From the NCBI GenBank assembly GCA_963556065.3, contig CAUVYH020000027.1:248001-312000 (forward strand): a stretch of DNA of 64,000 nucleotides, in the 5' to 3' direction. Below, one piece after another: positions 1 to 9,281 of the stretch. How positions within the stretch are numbered: position 1 is the stretch's first letter; every line of letters begins with the position of its first letter. The notes under the pieces are model-generated. The model saw nothing but the letters and a program-made list of their open reading frames with translations. It was not told the origin of the DNA and did not search any database. Origin of the DNA: JBAXTE01 sp963556065. GTDB taxonomy: Bacteria; Bacteroidota; Bacteroidia; Bacteroidales; WCHB1-69. A program made the translations under genes and the position numbers.

Positions 1-2
1 AC

Positions 3-905
3 CGGTACACAGCCTGCGACGGGACGGCGGCGGACTGGACGCACACGTACACGGTGACAATGCCGGGCGGACTGACACCCCCGACGAACACGACATCAAC
101 GGTATCCTGTCTTTCCAACGCGACCGATCCTGGGGCTCCTGCCAGCATCACGGATGCGTGCGGCAGGACATTGAATCCAGTTCTTGTGGGTTCCGTTTCC
201 ACTCCGGATCCGATCACGTGCAACGGCACGGTGGTGTGGACCTATAGATACACGGCCTGCGACGGGACTACGGCAGACTGGACGCACACGTACACGGTCA
301 CGATGCCGGGCGGACTGACTCCCCCTGCAAACACGACATCAACGGTATCCTGTCCTTCCAATGCGACCGATCCTGGGGCTCCTGCCAGCATCACCGATGC
401 CTGCGGCAGAACTCTGACCCCGGTATTGGTCGGCTCCACGATCACTCCGGATCCGATCACGTGCAATGGCACGGTGGTCTGGACCTACCGGTACACGGCC
501 TGCGACGGGACGACGGCGGACTGGACGCACACCTATACGGTCACGATGCCGGGCGGGCTGACACCCCCTGCGAACACGATGTCAACGGTATCCTGTCCTT
601 CCAACGCGACCGATCCGGGGACTCCTGCCAGCATCACCGATGCTTGCGGGCGGACGCTGATTCCGGTACTGGTCGGTTCCATATCGACACCCAGTCCAAT
701 CATGTGCAACGGCACGGTGGTGTGGACGTACAGATACACGGCCTGCGACGGGACGACGGCGGACTGGGACGCATACCTATACGGTCACGATGCCGGGCGG
801 GCTGACACCCCCCTGCGAACACGATGTCAACGGTATCCTGTCCTTCCAACGCGACCGATCCGGGCATCCCTGCCAGCATCACGGATGCTTGCGGGCGGAC
901 GCTGA
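3..905 (+). CDS. 5' fragment of giant HYR-like-repeat adhesin (partial, frameshifted)
   Basis: The frame is open from the first bases of the window, so the true start lies upstream. It encodes just over three copies of an 81-residue repeat with the hallmark segments CPSNATDPG, ITDACGR, CNGTVVWTYRYTACDGTT and DWTHTYTV. This resembles HYR-type Ig-like modules of Bacteroidota adhesins. Around 769 one extra G, and around 812 one extra C, relative to the otherwise near-identical copy 1215 bp downstream, push translation out of frame, and it ends at 905 in a nonsense tail. The same protein resumes in the frame used by the next entry. I read both entries as one gene broken by two 1-nt insertions; sequencing or assembly error in a repeat is as likely as real decay. 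The GTG at 54 is an internal repeat codon, not a start. Confidence 0.75.
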   Translation, partial: RYTACDGTAADWTHTYTVTMPGGLTPPTNTTSTVSCLSNATDPGAPASITDACGRTLNPVLVGSVSTPDPITCNGTVVWTYRYTACDGTTADWTHTYTVTMPGGLTPPANTTSTVSCPSNATDPGAPASITDACGRTLTPVLVGSTITPDPITCNGTVVWTYRYTACDGTTADWTHTYTVTMPGGLTPPANTMSTVSCPSNATDPGTPASITDACGRTLIPVLVGSISTPSPIMCNGTVVWTYRYTACDGTTADWDAYLYGHDAGRADTPLRTRCQRYPVLPTRPIRASLPASRMLAGGR

Positions 906-2235
906 TTCCGGTACTGATCGGTTCCATATCGACACCCAGTCCAATCACATGCAACGGCACAGTGGTCTGGACCTATAAATACACGGCTTGCGACGGGACG
1001 ACTGCGGACTGGACGCATACCTACACGGTGACGATGCCGGGCGGACTGACTCCCCCGGCGAGCACGACATCAACGGTATCCTGTCCTTCCAATGCGACCG
1101 ACCCGGGAGCTCCTGCCAGCATTACCGATGCTTGCGGCAGAATGGTCATACCTGCTTTGGTGGGCTCAACGTACACTCCAGATCCGATCACGTGCAACGG
1201 CACTGTGGTTTGGATTTACCGGTACACGGCCTGCGACGGGACGACGGCGGACTGGACCCACACGTACACGGTCACGATGCCGGGCGGACTGACTCCCCCT
1301 GCAAACACGATGTCAACAGTATCCTGTCCTTCCAATGCGACCGATCCTGGGGCTCCTGCCAGCATCACGGATGCGTGCGGCAGGACATTGAATCCAGTTC
1401 TTGTGGGTTCCGTTTCCACTCCGGATCCGATCACGTGCAACGGCACGGTGGTGTGGACCTATAGATACACGGCCTGCGACGGGACTACGGCAGACTGGAC
1501 GCACACGTACACGGTCACGATGCCGGGCGGACTGACTCCCCCTGCAAACACGACATCAACGGTATCCTGTCCTTCCAATGCGACCGATCCTGGGGCTCCT
1601 GCCAGCATCACCGATGCCTGCGGCAGAACTCTGACCCCGGTATTGGTCGGCTCCACGATCACTCCGGATCCGATCACGTGCAATGGCACGGTGGTCTGGA
1701 CCTACCGGTACACGGCCTGCGACGGGACGACGGCGGACTGGACGCACACCTATACGGTCACGATGCCGGGCGGGCTGACACCCCCTGCGAACACGATGTC
1801 AACGGTATCCTGTCCTTCCAACGCGACCGATCCGGGGACTCCTGCCAGCATCACCGATGCTTGCGGGCGGACGCTGATTCCGGTACTGGTCGGTTCCATA
1901 TCGACACCCAGTCCAATCATGTGCAACGGCACGGTGGTGTGGACGTACAGATACACGGCCTGCGACGGGACGACGGCGGACTGGACGCATACCTATACGG
2001 TCACGATGCCGGGCGGGCTGACACCCCCTGCGAACACGATGTCAACGGTATCCTGTCCTTCCAACGCGACCGATCCGGGCATCCCTGCCAGCATCACGGA
2101 TGCTTGCGGGCGGACGCTGATTCCGGTACTGATCGGTTCCATATCGACACCCAGTCCAATCACATGCAACGGCACAGTGGTCTGGACCTATAAATACACG
2201 GCTTGCGACGGGACGACTGCGGACTGGACGCATAC
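100..2235 (+). repeat. 1215-bp higher-order tandem duplication (5 x 243 bp)
   Basis: The stretch from about 100 to 1018 recurs almost base for base at about 1317 to 2233. The offset is 1217 before position 769 and 1215 after about 812; the difference is the two extra bases in the first copy. 1215 is exactly five 81-codon units, so a block of five units was duplicated. It could be real or an assembly duplication. Confidence 0.85.
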
Positions 2236-5200
2236 CTACACGGTCACGATGCCGGGCGGATTAACACCCCCGGCGAACACGACATCAACGGTATCCTGTC
2301 CTTCCAATGCGACTGATCCGGGCGCCCCTGCCAGCATCACGGATGCTTGCGGGCGGACGCTGACTCCTGTATTGGTCGGTTCCGTATCGACACCCAGTCC
2401 AATCACGTGCAACGGCACGGTGGTGTGGACCTACCGGTACACGGCCTGCGACGGGACGACGGCGGACTGGACCCACACGTACACGGTCACGATGCCGGGC
2501 GGACTGACTCCCCCTGCAAACACGATGTCAACAGTATCCTGTCCTTCCAATGCGACCGATCCGGGCGCTCCTGCCAGCATCACGGATGCTTGCGGCAGGA
2601 CGTTGACTCCTGTATTAATCGGCTCAACCTCGACTCCAGATCCGATCACATGCAACGGCACTGTGGTCTGGACGTATAGATACACAGCTTGCGACGGGAC
2701 GACTGCGGACTGGACGCATACCTACACGGTGACGATGTCGGGCGGACTGACACCCCCTGCGAACACGACGGCAACGGCAGCCTGTCCGGCCAATGCGACC
2801 GATCCGGGCGCTCCGGCAACCATCACCGATGCGTGTGGAAGGACTTTGACTCCAGTTCTCGTGGGTTCCGTCTCCACCCCGGATCCGATCACATGCAACG
2901 GCACAGTGGTGTGGACCTATAGATACACGGCTTGTGACGGGACGACAGTAGACTGGACGCACACGTATACGGTGACGATGCCGGGCGGGCTGACACCCCC
3001 GGCCAACACTGCGGCAACGGTAAGCTGTCCGGCAAACGCCACCGATCCGGGTGCTCCGGCAACCATCACCGATGCCTGCGGCAGAACGTTGACTGCTGTA
3101 TTAATCGGCTCAACAGCTACTCCAGATCCGATCACGTGCAACGGCACGGTGGTCTGGACCTACCGGTACACGGCTTGCGACGGGACGACAGCAGACTGGA
3201 CGCACACGTACACGGTCACGATGGCAGGCGGACTGACTCCCCCGGCCAACACGGCATCAACGGTAAGCTGTCCGGCCAACGCCACCGACCCGGGTGCTCC
3301 TGCCAGCATTACCGATGCTTGCGGCAGAACGCTGACTCCAGTTCTTGTGGGTTCCATCTCCACCCCAAGTCCGATCACATGCAACGGCACAGTGGTTTGG
3401 ACTTACAGATATACGGCTTGCGATGGCACTACAGCGGACTGGACGCATACCTACACGGTCACGATGTCGGGCGGACTGACTCCCCCGGCGAGCACGACGG
3501 CAACGGTAAGCTGCCCTGCACTGGCGACCGATCCGGGCGCTCCGGCAACCATCACGGATGCTTGCGGCAGGACGCTGCCCCCTGTACTGGTCGGCTCGAC
3601 AGCAACCCCAAGTCCGATCACGTGCAACGGCACTGTGGTGTGGACCTACAGATACACAGCCTGCGATGGCACTACAGCCGATTGGACACATACCTATACG
3701 GTCACGATGCCGGGCGGACTGACACCTCCGGCGAACACGACATCAACGGTATCCTGTCCTTCCAACGCGACCGACCCGGGAGCTCCTGCCAGCATCACCG
3801 ATGCCTGTGGCAGGACATTGAATCCAGTTCTTGTGGGTTCCGTCTCCACCCCAAGTTCGATCACATGCAACGGTACGGTGGTCTGGATTTACAGATATAC
3901 GGCCTGTGATGGCACTACGGCGGATTGGACCCATACTTATACGGTGAGTGACAACATTGCCCCCACAATCACGACATGTCCTGCAAATCAGACATTCTGT
4001 AGTATTCCGTCCGGGAACTATACAATACCTCAAATTGCTGCAACAGATAACTGTATTGGAGCTTTAACGTATTCTTATACAATCACAGGTGCAACCAACA
4101 GAACAGGAATAGGTGCTGATGCCAGCGGTTCATTTGGTATAGGATTATCAACAATTACATGGACTGTTACTGATATTTGTGGAAATGATTCTGCCAATTG
4201 CATTACAACAGTAACTGTAAATGAAACACCGACGATAACACTTGTTTCTACTACATGTGCTCCGAGTTTGCTTACTTATGATGTTTCCTTTACTTCAACA
4301 GCAGGAATTATTACAGCTACAGCAGGAACTGTATCGGGCAATATGATTACGGGTATTCCTGCAGGCACAAACATAACAATTACTTCAAATAATAATGGCT
4401 GTATCAGTTCATTACCGGTAGCAGCTCCTGTTTGCGCTTGTCCGACGATAGCTGCGGCAACAAATCCAAACAATCCAACTATTTGTTTTGGGGTTGCCAC
4501 TCCTGCATTAACCGTAAATGAACCTGGCGCAGGATTAGAAGCAAATTGGTTTAGTTCAGCTGTTGGCGGAACAGCTATAGCAACGAATACAACCAGCTTT
4601 ACTCCAACCAATACTGCAGTTGGTACATATACCTATTATGTAGAAATTGTACAAACAGTATCCGGATGTTTAAGTGCTAGAGTTCCTGTAACTTTAACCA
4701 TAAATCCAACGCCAACGGCAGCACAAATGAATGTTCACAGTAACAGTCCTATTTGTGTAGGAACTACATTAAATCTATACGCTAGTGGCGGCACTGATTA
4801 TGAATGGTCGGGACCGACTTATGCAGCAACTTTCCAAAATCCGGTTCGCACAAATGCTACAACACAAATGTCCGGAGATTACACCGTGACAGTTACTAAT
4901 ACTTTTGGGTGTAGTTCAACAGCAACAATAAATGTTGTGATTAACCCTCTTCCAGTGCCATCTGTGGGTAGTAATTCGCCTGTTTGTGCCGGAGATACAA
5001 TTTCTTTGACATCGGGAGGAGGAACAGCCTACAATTGGGGCGGTCCCAGTTCGTTTGCCAGTCCAAATCAAAATCCATTTATTTTTGGAGCGACACTGTT
5101 AAACAGTGGAACATATACCGTAACGGTAACTGGAGTTGGCGGATGTACATCCACCGCTCAAACAGGGGTTACCGTAATTGCAAATCCAACAGTAAGTCCA

Positions 5201-6631
5201 ACGAGCAATAGCCCTATTTGTGATGGAGCGACCTTAAATTTATCGGCAGGAGGCACGGGAACATCTTATTCTTGGACAGGGCCAAGCCTATTTACGAGTA
5301 CGCTTCAAAATCCGGCAATAGTTGGGGCAACTTTATCAGCAACCGGTATTTATACTGTAACTATAACCGGAACAGGAGGTTGTACGGCCTCTGCCTCTGT
5401 ATCAGTAACCGTTAACGGTAATCCCGTCCCGATAGTTTCGGGGGATACAGCTATTTGTCCAAATGAAAGCACTACATTAACGGTTTCCGGCGGAAATTCA
5501 TATTTGTGGAGCACTAACCAAACTGATGTCTCAATAACCGTTTCTCCTGTTTCTACAACTACTTACACGGTTACCGCAACGGCTACGAACAGTTGTACTC
5601 AGACGGCAAGTGTTATTGTTGTAAGAAATACCAATCCTGTGATTGCTTCCGTAGATTCTATTGTTGAAGCTTGTTCTGCAGCCGACGGATCCATTACCGT
5701 TAATGTTACCGGTGGAACACAGCCTTATGGATATGTATGGAGTAACACAGCTCAGAATTCTTCAACAATTTCAAATCTTTCCGCAGGGGTATATAGCGTT
5801 ACTGTTACCGATGCTACAAACTGTAGTGTTACACAAACCATTTCGTTGTCGAATTCACCGGCTCCGGAGTTATTACCGGGTAGTATTATCGACGATCACT
5901 GTGCAAAAGGAATTGGCGAAGCAACGGTAATTGCCACCGGAGGATTGGGGAACTATACTTACACGTGGGACGGTTTGCCACAAGGTTCCCGTGTTGTTAA
6001 TCTTCTGGCAGGAACCTATCAGGTGGTTGTAAGTGACGGAAGATGCACCGATACGGTAAACATTGTTGTTGGTAACATCCCCGGACCTATAGCTGATTTT
6101 GAATCCGTTCCGGAAGTAGCTTCCAGCTCAAAGCCCGAATTCAGGTTCCAAAATGAATCCGTCAATGCAAATATATATTCATGGTCGTTTGGTGATGGAA
6201 CTTTTAGCACTGCAGAAAGTCCAATACATTATTACTACGGCAATGAACGCGTGTTTACAGTTATTTTGGAAGTTACGGATCAATACGGATGCACGGATAC
6301 AGCGTCACATGTCGTTAAAATTATTGAAGATATCAGCATTTTTATTCCAAATTGTTTCACTCCCGATGATGATGGTGTCAACGATGTGTTTAAGCCTTCG
6401 GGAGTGGGATACAGCTTGTCCGGGTACGAAATGGTAATTTACGATCGTTGGGGAAAGCAAGAGTTTTACTCTAATCAGTTCGATAAAGGTTGGGATGGTC
6501 GTGTCGAGGGTAAAAAATTAGATGTTAATGCTGTTTTTACCTACCTAATTAAAATTTACGATTTAAAGGGAAAAGAACATAAATACTTTGGACATGTTGT
6601 TATTTTAGGATCTGATTCAACAGACTATTAG
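824..6631 (+). CDS. giant surface adhesin: HYR-like repeats, Ig/SprB/PKD modules, CHU_C T9SS sorting domain
   Basis: This is the main in-frame part (1935 aa) of the broken gene that begins before the window; the ATG at 824 lies inside a repeat and is not a natural start. To about 3945 it is a run of 81-aa HYR-like repeats. Then come a divergent HYR domain (ends near 4235), several Ig/PKD-like domains (to about 5625), a SprB-type repeat (motifs VTGGTQPYGYVWSN and LSAGVYSVTVTD), a second SprB-like unit, a PKD domain (YSWSFGDG) and a C-terminal CHU_C domain (NCFTPDDDGVNDVFKP, YDRWGK, GWDGR). The CHU_C domain is a type B signal for T9SS export and surface attachment. The likely role is adhesion or gliding at the cell surface; no catalytic motif is visible. 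A strong hairpin terminator follows. The last about 250 residues closely resemble those of the gene at 39432-43565. Confidence 0.85.
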   Translation: MSTVSCPSNATDPGIPASITDACGRTLIPVLIGSISTPSPITCNGTVVWTYKYTACDGTTADWTHTYTVTMPGGLTPPASTTSTVSCPSNATDPGAPASITDACGRMVIPALVGSTYTPDPITCNGTVVWIYRYTACDGTTADWTHTYTVTMPGGLTPPANTMSTVSCPSNATDPGAPASITDACGRTLNPVLVGSVSTPDPITCNGTVVWTYRYTACDGTTADWTHTYTVTMPGGLTPPANTTSTVSCPSNATDPGAPASITDACGRTLTPVLVGSTITPDPITCNGTVVWTYRYTACDGTTADWTHTYTVTMPGGLTPPANTMSTVSCPSNATDPGTPASITDACGRTLIPVLVGSISTPSPIMCNGTVVWTYRYTACDGTTADWTHTYTVTMPGGLTPPANTMSTVSCPSNATDPGIPASITDACGRTLIPVLIGSISTPSPITCNGTVVWTYKYTACDGTTADWTHTYTVTMPGGLTPPANTTSTVSCPSNATDPGAPASITDACGRTLTPVLVGSVSTPSPITCNGTVVWTYRYTACDGTTADWTHTYTVTMPGGLTPPANTMSTVSCPSNATDPGAPASITDACGRTLTPVLIGSTSTPDPITCNGTVVWTYRYTACDGTTADWTHTYTVTMSGGLTPPANTTATAACPANATDPGAPATITDACGRTLTPVLVGSVSTPDPITCNGTVVWTYRYTACDGTTVDWTHTYTVTMPGGLTPPANTAATVSCPANATDPGAPATITDACGRTLTAVLIGSTATPDPITCNGTVVWTYRYTACDGTTADWTHTYTVTMAGGLTPPANTASTVSCPANATDPGAPASITDACGRTLTPVLVGSISTPSPITCNGTVVWTYRYTACDGTTADWTHTYTVTMSGGLTPPASTTATVSCPALATDPGAPATITDACGRTLPPVLVGSTATPSPITCNGTVVWTYRYTACDGTTADWTHTYTVTMPGGLTPPANTTSTVSCPSNATDPGAPASITDACGRTLNPVLVGSVSTPSSITCNGTVVWIYRYTACDGTTADWTHTYTVSDNIAPTITTCPANQTFCSIPSGNYTIPQIAATDNCIGALTYSYTITGATNRTGIGADASGSFGIGLSTITWTVTDICGNDSANCITTVTVNETPTITLVSTTCAPSLLTYDVSFTSTAGIITATAGTVSGNMITGIPAGTNITITSNNNGCISSLPVAAPVCACPTIAAATNPNNPTICFGVATPALTVNEPGAGLEANWFSSAVGGTAIATNTTSFTPTNTAVGTYTYYVEIVQTVSGCLSARVPVTLTINPTPTAAQMNVHSNSPICVGTTLNLYASGGTDYEWSGPTYAATFQNPVRTNATTQMSGDYTVTVTNTFGCSSTATINVVINPLPVPSVGSNSPVCAGDTISLTSGGGTAYNWGGPSSFASPNQNPFIFGATLLNSGTYTVTVTGVGGCTSTAQTGVTVIANPTVSPTSNSPICDGATLNLSAGGTGTSYSWTGPSLFTSTLQNPAIVGATLSATGIYTVTITGTGGCTASASVSVTVNGNPVPIVSGDTAICPNESTTLTVSGGNSYLWSTNQTDVSITVSPVSTTTYTVTATATNSCTQTASVIVVRNTNPVIASVDSIVEACSAADGSITVNVTGGTQPYGYVWSNTAQNSSTISNLSAGVYSVTVTDATNCSVTQTISLSNSPAPELLPGSIIDDHCAKGIGEATVIATGGLGNYTYTWDGLPQGSRVVNLLAGTYQVVVSDGRCTDTVNIVVGNIPGPIADFESVPEVASSSKPEFRFQNESVNANIYSWSFGDGTFSTAESPIHYYYGNERVFTVILEVTDQYGCTDTASHVVKIIEDISIFIPNCFTPDDDGVNDVFKPSGVGYSLSGYEMVIYDRWGKQEFYSNQFDKGWDGRVEGKKLDVNAVFTYLIKIYDLKGKEHKYFGHVVILGSDSTDY

Positions 6632-6654
6632 ATTTTTATTAATTTCAAAAATAA

Positions 6655-6688
6655 TTAAAGGGAGGCTTATTTTTAGGCCTCCCTTTAA
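6655..6688 (+). terminator. terminator of the HYR-repeat adhesin gene
   Basis: A perfect 12-bp inverted repeat (arms 6655-6666 and 6677-6688, core GGGAGGC/GCCTCCC) with a 10-nt T-rich loop lies 23 bp after the stop codon. The right arm ends in TTTAA. It is placed as expected for an intrinsic terminator. Confidence 0.8.
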
Positions 6689-6763
6689 TCTTAAGGGAGC
6701 TTGTGAATGGCTAAAATGAGTTGGATTTGGTTAAAAAACGGTTATTATTGTTAATCAATGAGT

Positions 6764-6790
6764 TTTGTCGATAAAAAAGTAGTAATTTTG
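6764..6790 (+). promoter_or_regulatory. probable typA promoter
   Basis: TAATTTTG at 6783-6790 matches the Bacteroidota -7 element TAnnTTTG. A TTTG at 6764-6767 is the nearest -33 candidate, but the 15-bp gap is shorter than the usual 19-21. The ATG of typA follows 27 bp after the -7 box. Confidence 0.5.
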
Positions 6791-6817
6791 CATCAGATTT
6801 AATAATAAACACCTAAT

Positions 6818-8629
6818 ATGCACGAAATCAGAAATATAGCTATTATTGCTCACGTTGACCATGGTAAAACCACGTTAGTAGATCGAATTTTACATCAAGT
6901 AAAAATGTTCCGTGAAAATCAAGAAGTTGGAGAACTAATTTTAGATAGTAATGATTTAGAGCGTGAACGAGGCATTACTATTTTGTCTAAAAATGTTTCG
7001 GTACGATATAAAGACGTAAAAATAAATATTATTGACACTCCCGGTCACTCCGATTTCGGTGGGGAAGTGGAACGTGTGCTTAATATGGCCGATGGCTGCT
7101 TATTGGTTGTTGATGCTTTTGAAGGTCCGATGCCACAAACCCGTTTTGTACTTCAAAAAGCCATCGAATTGAATCTGAAGCCGATTGTAGTGGTTAATAA
7201 AGTGGATAAACCCAATTGTAAGCCTGACGAAGTAGTAGAGCAAGTATTCGATTTAATGTACAGCCTTGATGCTACGGAAGACCAGTTGAATTTTCCGGTT
7301 GTTTACGGTTCTGCCAAACAGGGCTGGATGGGCGAAGATTGGAATACGCCGGCCGAAGATTTTACATATTTGCTCGATACTATCATTAAATCGATTCCTC
7401 CTTCAAAATTTAATGAAGGAACCCCGCAGATGATGATTACGTCTTTGGATTATTCTTCTTATGTAGGGCGTATTGCCGTAGGATTACTTTCGAGGGGACA
7501 ACTACAGGTTGGAATGAATATTTCGTTGGTACGTCGTGATGGTCGTGTGCAAAAATCAAAAATCAAAGAACTTTATACTTTTGAAGGACTTGGAAAGCAA
7601 CGTACTAAAGAAATTGTTTACTCTGGAGATATTTGCGCAATATTAGGGCCCGAAGATTTTGAAATTGGAGATACCATTGCAGATTTTGAAGCGCCGGAAG
7701 CATTGATTCCTATCGACGTTGACGAACCGACGATGAGCATGTTGTTTACCATTAATAATTCCCCGTTTTTTGGTCGTGAAGGAAAATTTCTAACATCTCG
7801 TCATTTACGTGACCGATTAATGCTTGAAACGGAAAAAAACCTTGCGTTGCGTGTAAAAGAAACAGATTCTGCAGATCAGTTTATGGTTTTTGGTCGAGGT
7901 ATTCTTCATTTGTCGGTGCTCATTGAAACTATGCGACGTGAGGGATATGAACTTCAGGTAGGGCAGCCGCAGGTAATTATCAAAGTTATTGACGGTGTTA
8001 AATGTGAACCTGTGGAACAATTGACAATTCACGTCCCCGAACGTTTTTCGGGCAAAGTGATTGAAATAGTATCCCAACGCAAGGGTGAAATTATAGATAT
8101 CGTTACCAAAGGCGATCGTTGCAATCTTGAATTTAAGATCCCTTCACGCGGAATTATCGGGATGCGTAACGTAATGTTGACTTCTACCGAAGGTGAAGCT
8201 GTAATTGCACATCGATTTTTAGCTTTCGAGCCTTGGAGAGGAGATATTTTGTCGCGCAGAAGCGGAGCGCTTATCGCTATGGAATCGGGAATGGCTACAG
8301 GCTATGCCATCAATAACCTTCAAGATCGCGGCCGTTTTATCATCGAACCGATGGATGACGTATATGCCGGACAGGTGGTTGGCGAACATATCCGTCAGGA
8401 TGATTTGGTGCTTAATGTAACCAAAGCCAAACAGCTCACCAACATGCGTGCTTCGGGTTCGGATAATAAACTGCTGATTGCTCCGGCACTTAAATTTTCA
8501 CTCGAAGAGTATATGGAGTATATCGAAAACGATGAATATCTGGAAATTACTCCGGCAAAGTTGCGTCTGAGAAAAATTATTCTCGATGAGTTGGAGCGTA
8601 AACGTAGAAAAAAAGCTAGTGGTCAATAA
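6818..8629 (+). CDS. typA: ribosome-associated GTPase TypA/BipA
   Basis: A 603-aa translational GTPase of the EF-G superfamily that binds the 70S ribosome and supports ribosome assembly and stress adaptation. The G domain is intact: P-loop AHVDHGKTT at residues 11-19, RGIT switch I, DTPGH switch II, NKVD base-specificity motif. EF-Tu domain-2-like, EF-G III/V-like and the BipA-specific C-terminal region follow (GRGILHLSVLIETMRREGYE, GSDNKLLIAP). Length and order match the family, which is close to 600 aa. The ATG at 6818 begins directly with the conserved RNIAIIAHVDHG segment, so the start is secure. It is monocistronic, with its own -7 box and a hairpin terminator. Confidence 0.97.
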   Translation: MHEIRNIAIIAHVDHGKTTLVDRILHQVKMFRENQEVGELILDSNDLERERGITILSKNVSVRYKDVKINIIDTPGHSDFGGEVERVLNMADGCLLVVDAFEGPMPQTRFVLQKAIELNLKPIVVVNKVDKPNCKPDEVVEQVFDLMYSLDATEDQLNFPVVYGSAKQGWMGEDWNTPAEDFTYLLDTIIKSIPPSKFNEGTPQMMITSLDYSSYVGRIAVGLLSRGQLQVGMNISLVRRDGRVQKSKIKELYTFEGLGKQRTKEIVYSGDICAILGPEDFEIGDTIADFEAPEALIPIDVDEPTMSMLFTINNSPFFGREGKFLTSRHLRDRLMLETEKNLALRVKETDSADQFMVFGRGILHLSVLIETMRREGYELQVGQPQVIIKVIDGVKCEPVEQLTIHVPERFSGKVIEIVSQRKGEIIDIVTKGDRCNLEFKIPSRGIIGMRNVMLTSTEGEAVIAHRFLAFEPWRGDILSRRSGALIAMESGMATGYAINNLQDRGRFIIEPMDDVYAGQVVGEHIRQDDLVLNVTKAKQLTNMRASGSDNKLLIAPALKFSLEEYMEYIENDEYLEITPAKLRLRKIILDELERKRRKKASGQ

Positions 8630-8650
8630 TAAAAGACTTTATAAATATTA

Positions 8651-8688
8651 AAAGTGCGATTTCCTGAAAAGGTGGTCGCATTTTTTTT
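8651..8688 (+). terminator. typA terminator
   Basis: TGCGA/TCGCA arms (8655-8659 and 8676-8680) extended inward by wobble and CC/GG pairs, followed by a run of T to 8688. It lies 22 bp after the typA stop. Confidence 0.75.
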
Positions 8689-8706
8689 GTTGGGTTTCTT
8701 CGGGAT

Positions 8707-8925
8707 GGGTTGAAAATCTTAATGGTTGATAAGTTTATAGGTTTATAAGTTGATGGGTTTATAAGTTTATCGCGTCCCGAATTTTAAATCCGCCTATTGG
8801 CGGATTGTAAAAATTCGTGGATCCTCGAAAAACGACGATCCGCAAGTTGGCGGACTGTTTTTCGGGAAAGCGTGATGGGTTTCCCTATCAACATATAAAC
8901 CCATAAACTTATAAACGATAAGTCA
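8707..8925. repeat. interspersed palindromic intergenic element, copy 1
   Basis: The core at about 8773-8870 forms two consecutive hairpins. The first has arms CGAATTTT / AAAATTCG around TCCGCC/GGCGGA. The second has arms CCTCGAAAAAC / GTTTTTCGGG around ATCCGC/GCGGAC. The ends carry TCCCGAA / TTCGGGA as a terminal inverted repeat. It is flanked by AT-rich runs of ATAAGTTTATAAG type on the left and ATAAACTTATAAAC type on the right. Further copies lie near 46430-46625 and 48295-48515, with a fragment near 55022. No coding content. The rest of the gap to 9281 holds a T12 tract near 8992 and nothing else I can recognise. Confidence 0.75.
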
Positions 8926-9248
8926 AACAATGGTTGATAAGTTGATAAGTTTTCGCAATGCGTGGCTACACAAAGCGAATATTGTCTGTTTTTTTTTTTT
9001 TTTTACTTTTACCTTTATGACTTTCAACTTTTAACTGATTTCGGGTTTCCCTATCAACTTATCAACGAAATAAACCTATAAACAAAAAGTCATAGCTAAA
9101 ACTCAATATAAAACCATCTCACATTCATAGATTTGCTACTGTAGAATAGATTTTAGATTAGGCAGATTCTGAAATTCAAGCAAATGGATGATCTTTAGTT
9201 TTTTTCTTAAAAAAAAGAAAAAAACATCGCTCATTCATCCGAAATATC

Positions 9249-9256
9249 TATATTTG
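9249..9256 (+). promoter_or_regulatory. possible -7 box upstream of the DUF6913-dapA pair
   Basis: TATATTTG matches TAnnTTTG 25 bp before the GTG start at 9282. No convincing TTTG is seen 19-21 bp further upstream. Confidence 0.35.
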
Positions 9257-9281
9257 TTAATTGATTTAGAAAATAAGAATT

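Larger units (their letters stand above)
1..3945 (+). repeat. 243-bp coding tandem repeat array (about 16 units)
   Basis: The 243-bp unit encodes 81 residues, and each unit is bounded by the recurring GGLTPPAN(T/M) junction. Copies recur at exact 243-bp steps (for example 1313, 1556, 1799, 2042, 2285). Units are nearly identical in the first 2.6 kb and more diverged from about 2750 to 3945. The array is GC-rich: the row 241-300 has 36 G/C of 60, against 18 of 60 in row 6301-6360 of the same gene. Confidence 0.95.

Noticed and set aside
96..1500. Many open frames of 60-150 codons on both strands through the HYR-like array
   Set aside because: They recur every 243 bp and are alternative frames of the coding repeat, kept open by its low number of stop-compatible codons; they show no independent features.
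6655..6688. Riboswitch in front of typA
   Set aside because: The hairpin is a simple terminator of the upstream gene; no further conserved structure is visible between it and typA.
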